Assembly (NCBI GenBank): GCA_033807775.1
Contig: CM066322.1
Location: forward strand, 21,131,001 to 21,195,000
Source of the DNA: Saussurea involucrata
Lineage: Eukaryota > Streptophyta > Magnoliopsida > Asterales > Asteraceae
Direction of reading: 5' to 3'
DNA: 64,000 nucleotides
The translations under genes were made by a program, and so were the position numbers. This document shows, one piece after another, positions 55,940-64,000 of this stretch; the stretch's first letter is position 1; each line of letters starts with the position of its first letter. The notes beneath the pieces were generated by a model. The model was not told the origin of the DNA. It was given only the letters and a program-made list of their open reading frames with translations, and searched no databases.

Positions 55940-56525
55940 ACATAACTGTGAAGGTTTAGTGTTAATTCATTGACAAGGAAGAATCCGAGCCACACTCAAT
56001 TTGATTTATGTATGGCACAGGTACAGGTACAGCCATCAAACTCAATTTCCCCATGGGGGTTGTTTTTATGTTATGTGGGACCCACAAACCCCACCATCAG
56101 GAACAAAATAAAAAGGTAGGACAAGTGGCCCCTTTCTTTACTATAATCATCTTCCTATCTTAATCTTATCCTTGGGTTGGGTCTTGATCAAGAATCAAGT
56201 GGAATAATTGTGTATTAATAACACAACAATTATACCCACCCCCCATATACCCTACCTCACCTATACATCCTTTTTACCCTTTTTGCCCTTCCAGAAACCA
56301 AACACAGTGGACTCCACATTCCTTGTACTCTTTCTTCTTCTCTTCTCATAGTTGAGTGTCATTTTACACTCCTTTTCAAAGTTACACAACTTCTTTTAAT
56401 TGCTTTATTCCCACCAGCCCCTGCATTCCATACCAAGACATCCACTTTTAAGTAATTGCAAGTTAGTTGGTCTATGGGTAGAACTCATCCTCCTAACGGG
56501 TCAATTGTTGCAAGTTTCTTTTTTT
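55940..56525. other. Non-coding region with promoter- or leader-like composition
   Basis: Unlike its AT-rich surroundings, 56,000-56,480 has pyrimidine-rich runs ('tctttcttcttctcttctc') and 'cccacc' motifs typical of plant leaders. No ATG in it opens a convincing frame. It may be the relic of a lost gene's promoter or leader. Confidence 0.35.
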
Positions 56526-56526
56526 A

Positions 56527-56652
56527 AAAGGGTGTTCTAGGTTATGGCTAGACTAATCCTGGCAAATTATGATTGTAAGACATCAGTCCTGATAAACTCA
56601 ATGACCACAATTGTTACGTACGTCTGGATTCGAACCCTAGACATTGTGAATA
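56527..56652 (-). mobile_element. SINE, same family as 26,052-26,237, 5'-truncated
   Basis: Its reverse complement aligns with the SINE at 26,052: B box GGTTCGAATCC, then 'acaattgtggtcattgag', 'atcaggactgatgt', 'ttgccaggattagtct' and an A-rich end. The A-box region is missing. Confidence 0.75.
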
Positions 56653-56659
56653 AATATTT

Positions 56660-57270
56660 GTCGTATATAAATACTAGATACTTCAAAAAAGGTAACATCA
56701 ACAAAACTCAGACGGAAAAATAACAATGTGGTTTCTTCAGGGGCATTATAGTAAATTACTCATGAAATAAAAGGTATGTCATTATCACCCATGGGAACTC
56801 CAACTACGTTGGTTTATTTCCATGTGGTATATTTTTGAAAACTACATACCAACCTACCTATACACCCTCCAAATCACTTGCCATATGTCTAACAGATTAT
56901 TAAAACCCGGCTCACCCACCCGGTGGGTATATTTGTCTTTTTCTCATCCTGGGTTACGGAGGGCTCACCAATCATTCTCCTCGACCACGATAAATTGACG
57001 ACACCAGATCCTCTCCCCCACAAGCACTTTTCAAGATTACACTGCTGAAAAGACCAAAATGACCTTGTTTGTGTCGGTAGGCAAACCAACCGTAGGGAGA
57101 GCAAGATGGGCTATTTCTATTTCTCCCTAGGCATGCACCCCATGTATCTATCTATTTCTATGATAATCAAGATTCAACGCTACACATGTTATGTGTTTGA
57201 TTTTTAACTTTTCTTTTGAAATTATATAATATTTATATACGATAAAACTCATGCACACTTGTAAGTTCTA
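56660..57270. other. Non-coding spacer
   Basis: A 71-codon minus-strand frame (57,104-56,889) lies in a GC-richer patch but has no recognisable motif. Nothing else was identified. Confidence 0.45.
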
Positions 57271-57274
57271 ACTA

Positions 57275-57440
57275 CACGGGTTGTGGCGTGGTAGTGAGGC
57301 ACTGGGGATGTGATGAAATATCCAATTTCAAGCAAACACAATAGTTGTAGTCGTTGAGTTTATCAGGACTGATTTCTTGCCTCTTAGTTTGCCGGAATTA
57401 GTTTGGGCTAGACCGGGAGTGGACATCCTTCCATTAAAAA
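57275..57440 (+). mobile_element. SINE, same family as 26,052-26,237
   Basis: 'gggttgtggcgtggtagtga' matches the A-box head of the copy at 26,052. The body ('ttgagtttatcaggactgat', 'ttagtttgggctagacc') and the A-rich end (57,435-57,442) also match. The B box is decayed. Confidence 0.75.
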
Positions 57441-57454
57441 AAATTCATCATACT

Positions 57455-57545
57455 CCTAACCTTTGGTGAAAACTTGAACCATAGACTTCCTACAAGGTTG
57501 AGATCTACGGTTAACTGGGTCAATAGGCCTTTAGTTAATTTTTGA
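57455..57545 (-). mobile_element. Au-like SINE remnant downstream of the patatin-like gene
   Basis: The minus strand has 'aaaggcctattgacccagtt' and then 'atggttcaagttttcacc', the A- and B-box arrangement of the Au-like copies. It lies within 30 bp of the stop codon of the next gene, so it probably sits in that gene's 3' UTR. Confidence 0.5.
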
Positions 57546-57572
57546 CTTTTTACGCATACCTTTATTGGAAAT

Positions 57573-59850
57573 TTAAGTTTGTTGCACGGCGGCTTGCTTA
57601 AAAGCAACGGTGGGAGCAATGCGGCAACCCCTCCTCTGATGCTCCACCACAAGTTCTCCGGCAAACCAGTCAAGTTTCTCAAGATTGCTCTGATCAGCGA
57701 TCCTCTTACCCTCAAACAGCACAGATTCAACGTTCTTCTGCTTCAACATCTCATCGGCTATTTCTGTCAGCAATTTTACGTTGCTGGGACTAGGGTCCGA
57801 GTCAACATTCACCCCGCAACCACCCATATTGGATCCATTTGCCTATAAAAACCAACTACACTTAATTCCCGAAAATTTAAACAACATAATTCATAAATAA
57901 AAATGCATGCTGCCAAAATAAAGTTTGGAATAGTGAAATTATCAATCAAACATCAAACACACCAACTTTCTTGATGGATGTATACACACACAATCATTGT
58001 TTTAAAGTTGCAACTCTCAATGAGGTGTCCTACATGTTTATCTAAAAACAATCTCTCTTTTCCCTTTTTTTCGCCACATTCAAAATATGAATAACTAACT
58101 TAATTTCCTAAAGTAACTAACACCCAATAATCTTTAAATCAGTTGAAAGCACAATGATACCTTATTGGTAGCTCAACTACAAAAACACTTTAGGACTCAA
58201 AGTTCATATTATATTCACAACACATGTCAATAGCGAAAGAACAAATTCTTCCATAATCATTATAGATGCATGAGTTAAACGTTTGACATCTTGCAAGATG
58301 ATAGCTACGATACCGTTTATAAACCTCCACAAAATTAATCTTCCAAATCAGCTAATTGAATGATTCAAAGCTAAACAAACAATCCCTAATCATGATGAAA
58401 AATTATTCAGGACTCGCTAGTGAATGCTTACAACAGATGCATAAGTAACACAAATAATTGTTAATCATAATATGACATGACCTTCTTTATCTTGGATAAT
58501 GTTTAAACATAAAAAAAAAAAAAAATTCTCTTATTTTTGTCACTACCGATAAAATTGTAATGTTAGTAAAATCATATATTACCATAACTTACCATTTTTA
58601 AGCATAAAAAATTACTAGTTTCCCCAATTGTAAAAACTAAAAGAAGCCCTCTTTTCAATTTTGCAAGATTTGAGTTTAAATATAATTTTTCGAATTTTAA
58701 TTTCGAGTCTTGATACCTGGATACGAACGTAGTTACTACAACGGTTCTGACCAAACGCCATGGCGACGGCGTGGTCCACCATGTCGGCCGAGCTGTCGCC
58801 GGAAATTCGAGCCATGGGACGACACCAGTGGTTAGCTTTCCACCCTTTCTCCGGTTCATAATGGAAGTTTCCTTCTAGAAGCTGACCTGTCCCAAGTGAA
58901 AGTACCAAAAGGTCCTCCACCCCTCGCACGAACGGAAACTCCTGTTTGTTATGTAGCACGTGCGTAATCGCTGCCGCAGTGGGATTACTCATGGCTAAAC
59001 CGCCGTCTACCGCCATACAACAAGTCTTTCCGTCGGTTGACTTCATCGAGACGGGCTCAAACAAGTCCGGAGATGCTGACGTGGCACGGCAGACCTCCCA
59101 GAGCTGGAAGTCAAAGCTGTCGGTCTCCAAAGCATCGGCTCGCGAGAACAGGAACGGAGCCGAGCTGGAGAGGTCGTAGCAAGGGATCAAAATCGGCTTC
59201 AATGTGTTTTTTAAAGTCAAACTCTGTCCGTTGACCGTGAACGCTTCTTTCATTGCGTTTTCGAATCCGGTGGTAGCGTGAGTAATCCCTCCGCCGCTGC
59301 TTCCGCCGCGTAATATCCTTCTCCATAAACCTCCGCCACCACCACCACCGCCGGTGCTCGATTTCTGATTATACAGACGCTTTCCTTGCTCAGCTAAAAA
59401 CTTCCACGTGTCCTCCGCCTTGAAAAGCGGACGGCTCTGGTTCTTACTCCCGAACAACATCGCCGTAAAGACGCCTCCGACTCCGGTGCCGGCAGCAACA
59501 TCAAAATAATCGGCGATTCGTGCGTTTGGATTACCGGATTTGTCCTTTAAAGCGTTTTCGAGATACGCTAGGGCTTTACCGGCTAAAATACTCGTCATTC
59601 CTCCACCGTCAATTGAGAGAACACAGATTTTTCCTCTCTGATTCTTCATCGATTGAACACCGTCGTAATCCGCCACCGCGTTTGGCGTAACATAATCTTC
59701 TGGAGAAACCTGTTTAGGTTTCCAAAGCTTCTGATCGTCGTAACCGAATAAGAACTTACTCTCGAGGATCGAAAAAATCTCGTAGCTGAGTTTATCGGTG
59801 TCGATGCTCGGCTCTTGCAGCATTTCTAACGATGAATGATTCGAAGCCAT
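57573..59850 (-). CDS. Patatin-like acyl hydrolase, pPLAIII type
   Basis: Exon 1 is 59,850-58,717 (378 codons) and exon 2 is 57,842-57,573 (89 codons plus TAA). A GT-AG intron of 874 bp (58,716-57,843) splits them. The 467-residue product has the patatin fold signatures: an oxyanion loop DGGGMTS (81-87), the nucleophile elbow position as GTGVG (121-125) and the DGG dyad motif (282-284). In ordinary patatins the elbow is GxSxG. The Ser-lacking GxGxG form characterises plant pPLAIII (PLP6-9-like) proteins, which have reported acyl hydrolase activity and growth effects, so substrate and mechanism are less certain. A poly-Gly insert (167-174) and a second Gly/Ser run (182-188) are local oddities. 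There is no signal peptide or membrane segment, so it is probably cytosolic or membrane-associated. This is the only intact host gene in the window. Confidence 0.95.
57843..58716 (-). other. Intron of the patatin-like gene
   Basis: Donor GTATCA follows codon 378 (CAG) and acceptor TTTATAG precedes GCA AAT. Both exons keep frame. The position of the single intron after the conserved NYVRIQ segment is typical of this subfamily (from memory). An A run lies at about 58,510-58,525. Confidence 0.9.
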
Positions 59851-60327
59851 TTCTTCTTCTAATAATAATTAACAGCTATAGATTATTATCCAAATCCTCA
59901 CACTCTCGCACCTTGCAATTAAAACCCGAAGTATTTGATCAACAAGTCTCTCTGCAATCGATTTCTTGAGAAATATAACTATCAAACACACATATACGTG
60001 CGTATTTCTTTTAGACAAGATTACACGATCAACATGAAATACGATTTCAATTCACCAAAACATGAAACACGACGATCAGAAATACGATTTCAATTCACCA
60101 TAATTCTCAACAAATTCTTCAAATTAAACCTGCTGGTTCTCAAAAACCAATCCGATTATTCCTCTCGATTCTAAAAGGAATTGGACTTGGTATTCAATCT
60201 TTGAGAACGTGAAAAAGGGGGAAATATGGATGATCAGAAAATATGGAAGAAGGTAGAAGGGAAAAAAGGAGACAACAAATGGAAGGCGTACGAAGGCAAA
60301 AGACACATTGATTGTAGAGGATTTCAG

Positions 60328-60335
60328 CTTTTATA
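60328..60335 (-). promoter_or_regulatory. Possible TATA box of the patatin-like gene
   Basis: The minus strand reads TATAAAAG about 480 bp upstream of the start codon. A transcription start near 60,300 would give a leader of roughly 450 nt. Other AT-rich sequences nearby could serve instead. Confidence 0.4.
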
Positions 60336-60605
60336 ACTTTTTGATTAAAAAAGTGTTAATTAATCACAAATAATTGGCAATAATTTTTGTTTAGATTTAA
60401 ATAATTTGATTTGAAAACCATCAAAATTTTGTTTAAATTCTTAAAGTGTTTCATTTGAAATAATAAATCAACTTTGTCCGTATTATTTTGAGATGAAATA
60501 TTTTACCAAGTGTGGATTTTTCGGTATAACTTTCGATTACATTTTACCAAGTTAGGTATTAAACAAAAGTTGCTTCTCATTTTTAACATTTGATTTATTA
60601 AAACA
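60336..60605. other. AT-rich upstream spacer
   Basis: No gene or repeat boundary seen. It presumably contains distal promoter of the patatin-like gene. Confidence 0.45.
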
Positions 60606-60609
60606 AAAA

Positions 60610-61065
60610 TAAATTAAATTTGGAGTAATTTAGTCCATGTTGTTTGTTGGAAATAACACTTTTCGTCCTTGTAGTTTCGAAGTTATAAGATGACCATCAT
60701 GGTTTGCAAAAACGTTTCGATTTGGTTTCTTTTTCTAACTATCGCTGACGAATTCTTTTAAATGTGAGGTATTTTTCGTTCTTTTATCGATATCTTTTAT
60801 CTTTCATCCAATCAAAATCGATTATAAGATTTTGGTCCATGTGGTTATTGATTGGATAAAAGACAACTAAATAAAATCGATAATAATAACAAAAAACAAA
60901 AATTCTCCTCATTTAACATAGTTTTTTGACGATCGTTGGATAGAATAACAAAATCCGAACGTTTGACAGGCTATGATGGTCATCTTGTAATTTTAAAACT
61001 GTAAAGACAAAACATGTTATTTTCAACAAACCACAAGGACCAAATTTGTAGTTTACTCTTACATT
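60610..61065. mobile_element. Long inverted-repeat MITE
   Basis: 'agtccatgttgtttgttgg' plus 'aaataacacttttcgtcc' and 'aagatgaccatcat' at the left are matched by the inverse at the right (minus strand 'ggtccttgtggtttgttg', 'aaaataacatgttttgtc', 'caagatgaccatcata'). The arms are about 80-100 bp each. A second inner pair near 60,770 and 60,900 also folds. It is non-coding, and target duplication is unclear. Confidence 0.6.
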
Positions 61066-61326
61066 TATAAAATTTGTAGGACTTAAAACTAATCTTATTT
61101 TAAGGTATTTTTCATGATAAACATGCAGTCATGTCTATCCAAATGACCAAATACATCATCAATGATATTTATGTGACTTGATAACTGTTTGAAAATGTAT
61201 TTTCTTCAATTTTAATTATTTAAGGACAAAGATGTTCAATTATTGATATTAATAGCAATAAAATTTTAAATAATTTGGTGATTGAAACACATTTTCATAC
61301 TCATGATCAAAAGCGATGTTGTCTTA

Positions 61327-61629
61327 GGGGCTGTTTGGTTGGTTTTCCATTAAGTCCTGTATGAATAAAGATGTCTGTGTGGATTAATCTGTCTGTATAG
61401 ATTGGAAAGGTTTTTGTTTGGGAAGGTGTCTTCATATATGAAAAGACCATGTTTTTTAATTGGAAGAGACTGGTTTGGATAAACTTGGTTTTCTGCATAA
61501 AACTCCTTCCTAAAAGCTTAATAAAAAATCACTTTATATATCATTAAACCACCACCAAACAGTCATGTATAGCTGTCTGAATAAGCTATGTGTCCCATTA
61601 AGCTCATTAAGCTGCTAAGAAACAGGCCC
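61327..61629. mobile_element. MITE with GGGGCTGTTTGG ends
   Basis: The left end GGGGCTGTTTGG pairs with the right end (...AACAGGCCC). TTA is duplicated (61,324-61,326 and 61,630-61,632). Repeated 'tctgtntgnattaa' motifs occur inside. The minus-strand 63-codon frame is not a gene. Confidence 0.65.
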
Positions 61630-61737
61630 TTAGTTTTTCATGTAAACATAATAAAGGCATCTTGCACATGACTTGATGGTAATGTGTTTCGATTTTAAGC
61701 TATGTTTAACAATTAGATGATACGTTAGTTGTTGTAA

Positions 61738-62082
61738 GAGTATCTTCAACAAATCTCACTTGAAGAATTACAAATAAAAAATTCCAATTTTTTTTTACTA
61801 TCGTCTCTAAGAGCTTCTTTATTTTAAGATTATAATATTACTTATATCATTAAAATATCCATACAATTAATAAAAATATTATTTAACTTTTTTAAACAAG
61901 ATTTCTCATTGGTAGGAAAAATATAAAATACTTTCACTTTTCTGAGTAATCATTTTCGAGAGTTCTCTAAATTTTGAGAATTTTATTCTCTTTTTCATAA
62001 TTTATCCATTTTGAAGAAGGTTTTGAATAATTTATTAAAAAAAATTAAAATATCTATTTTAAAGAATTTTTTGAAAATGCTG
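61738..62082. mobile_element. Decayed Tourist-like MITE, copy 3
   Basis: 'gagtatcttcaacaaatctc' at the left and the inverse at the right ('...ttttgaaaatgctgt') are recognisable as the GAGCATCTCCAACA family of 933-1298 and 4250-4584, with many substitutions. Confidence 0.5.
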
Positions 62083-62210
62083 TAAAGAGTGGGGGGCCTT
62101 ATTTCCTCGTACCACTTTCATTAAAAAATTCTCTCCCAAACTCTCTCAATTTGTCGTGTGGTATACGCGCTCGATTTGTTTGAAGATGACTCGTGTTACT
62201 CGTTTGGTAA
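62083..62210 (+). other. Possible leader and first coding exon
   Basis: The 120 bp before the satellite is GC-richer and contains 'ctctcccaaactctctcaat', like a plant leader. ATG at 62,187 opens seven codons (MTRVTRL) followed directly by a GTAAGT donor consensus. If genuine, the AT satellite beyond would lie in the first intron of a gene continuing outside the window. This is speculative. Confidence 0.3.
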
Positions 62211-62259
62211 GTTTTTCTTAAGTTTCTTGTACTTTTCTTGTATGTTGTTATTTTAAATT

Positions 62260-64000
62260 TTAAAATATATGATATGTATGTTGTTAGAGTGTTTATAAGT
62301 TTATTGTATGTTTGAATGTGATATTTGTATGTTATATCTATTATAGATGTTAGAGTGTTTTTTATAAAAATAAATAATAGAGTGTTTTTTATAAAAATAA
62401 ATGTTAGAGTCTTTTTTATAAAAATAATTGTTAAGAGTGTGTTTTTTATATAAAAAAGATGTTAAAGTGTTTTTTATAAAAATAATTGTTAAAAGTGTGT
62501 TTTTTATAAAAATAAACGTTGAGAGTGTTTTTTATAAAAAAAGATGTTAAGTGTGTTTTTATAAAAAAAAAAGATGTTAAGAGTGTGTTTTTTTATAAAA
62601 AAAGATGTTAAAGTGTTTTTTATAAAAATAAATGTTAGAGTGTGTTTTATAAAAATAATTGTTAAGAGTGTGTTTTTTTTATAAAAAGATGAGTGTTTTT
62701 TATAAAAAAAATGTTGAGAGTGTTTTTTATAAAAATAAATGTTAGTGTTTTTTTATAAAAATAATTGTTAAGAGTGTGTTTTTTATAAAAACATAAGTGT
62801 TTTTTATAAAAATAAATGTTGAGAGTGTTTTTTATAAAAAAAGATGTTAAGAGCGTTTTTTATAAAAAAAAGATGTTAAGAGTGTGTTTTTTTATATAAA
62901 AAAGATGTTAAAGTGTTTTTTATAAAAATAATTGTTAAGAGTGTGTTTTTTTATAAAAAGATGAGTGTTTTTTATAAAAACAAATGTTGAGAGTGTTTTT
63001 TATAAAAAAAAGATGTTAAGTGTGTTTTTATAAAAAAAAAGATGTTAAGAGTGTGTGTTTTTATAAAAAAAGATGTTAAAGTGTTTTTTATAAAAATAAA
63101 TGTTAGAGTGTGTTTTATAAAAATAATTGTTAAGAGTGTGTTTTTTTTATAAAAAGATGAGTGTTTTTTATAAAAAAAATGTTGAGAGTGTTTTTTATAA
63201 AAATAAATGTTAGTGTTTTTTTATAAAAATAATTGTTAAGAGTGTGTTTTTTATAAAAACATAAGTGTTTTTTATAAAAATAAATGTTGAGAGTGTTTTT
63301 TATAAAAAAAGATGTTAAGAGCGTTTTTTATAAAAAAAAGATGTTAAGAGTGTGTTTTTTTATATAAAAAAGATGTTAAAGTGTTTTTTATAAAAATAAT
63401 TGTTAAGAGTGTGTTTTTTTATAAAAAGATGAGTGTTTTTTATAAAAACAAATGTTGAGAGTGTTTTTTATAAAAAAAAGATGTTAAGTGTGTTTTTATA
63501 AAAAAAAAGATGTTAAGAGTGTGTGTTTTTATAAAAAAAGATGTTAAAGTGTTTTTTATAAAAATAAATGTTAGAGTGTGTTTTATAAAAATAATTGTTA
63601 AGAGTGTGTTTTTTTATAAAAAAAGATGTTAAAGTGTTTTTTATAAAAATAAATGTTAGAGTGTGTTTTATAAAAATAATTGTTAAGAGTGTGTTTTTTT
63701 ATAAAAAGATGAGTGTTTTTTATAAAAATAAATGTTGAGAGTGTTTTTTATAAAAAAAGATGTTAAGTGTGTTTTTATAAAAAAAAAAAGATGTTAAGAG
63801 TGTGTTTTTTATAAAAAAAAGATGTTAACGTGTTTTTATAAAAATAAATGTTAGAGTGTGTTTTATAAAAATAATTGTTAAGAGTGTGTTTTTTTTATAA
63901 AAATAAATGTTGAGAGTGTTTTTTATAAAAAAAGATGTTAAAGAGTGTTTTTTATAAAAAAAAAGATGTTAAGAGTGTTTTTTATAAAAATAAATGCTAA
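62260..64000. repeat. AT-rich satellite with higher-order repeat
   Basis: Short units of about 22-32 bp, 'gttaagagtgtgttttttat' plus 'aaaaaaagat' and variants, are repeated to the window end. The distinctive 'acataagtgtttt' at 62,791 and 63,261 and 'gagcgtttttt' at 62,851 and 63,319 recur about 470 bp apart in the same order, so a block of variant units has been duplicated as a higher-order repeat. It continues beyond 64,000. Confidence 0.9.

Noticed and set aside
57434..57730. 98-codon minus-strand frame overlapping the end of the patatin-like gene
   Set aside because: It is a frame-shifted shadow of exon 2 extending into a SINE remnant.

Overview
This is plant nuclear DNA, almost certainly from a eudicot. 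It is AT-rich, has small GT-AG introns, and is dominated by plant transposable elements: Ty3/gypsy chromoviruses, Ty1/copia, a Mutator-like element (MULE), hAT and PIF/Harbinger-type MITEs, and tRNA-derived SINEs. The genus cannot be named from the sequence alone. Only one host gene looks intact. No rRNA, functional tRNA gene, CRISPR array or bacterial-style operon was found.

Layout. Positions 1-10,730 hold remnants and MITEs: a copia-like solo LTR (291-613), two clean 'GAGCATCTCCAACA' MITEs, a short MULE-type MITE (4916-5236) and several other inverted-repeat elements. A gypsy solo LTR lies at 10,731-12,726. Between 12,950 and 25,413 a small terminal-inverted-repeat element has been split by a gypsy solo LTR (13,150-15,978, itself carrying a hAT MITE) and by a full-length, minus-strand gypsy chromovirus (16,281-24,892) with nearly identical LTRs and a gag-pol frame broken in three places. 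A SINE (26,052-26,237) and another solo LTR (26,257-28,948) follow.

Positions 29,762-34,137 are a complete MULE with a perfect 9-bp target duplication and roughly 360-bp inverted repeats. It carries a mudrA-type transposase (broken by three stops) on the plus strand. It also carries a short, open, convergent coiled-coil reading frame on the minus strand. The layout resembles maize MuDR (mudrA/mudrB), but the second protein is not one I recognise.

The MULE ends 212 bp before the start codon of a plastid-type chorismate synthase gene (34,359-50,671). Eleven exons can be traced. The gene is a wreck: it has a nonsense codon in exon 5, a copia element in intron 4, a SINE in intron 1, and a 7.6-kb non-autonomous gypsy element (43,070-50,662) inside exon 11. 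The C-terminal coding sequence is absent and is replaced downstream by a truncated gypsy element and a hAT-like 3' end (50,724-52,998).

Positions 53,000-57,540 are non-coding, with several SINEs. A two-exon patatin-like protein gene of the pPLAIII type (57,573-59,850, minus strand) is intact. After more MITEs, the window ends in about 1.75 kb of AT-rich satellite with a roughly 470-bp higher-order repeat (62,260-64,000).

The genes do not form a pathway or operon. The window is best read as a record of layered transposon insertion around one live lipase-like gene and one dead shikimate-pathway gene.
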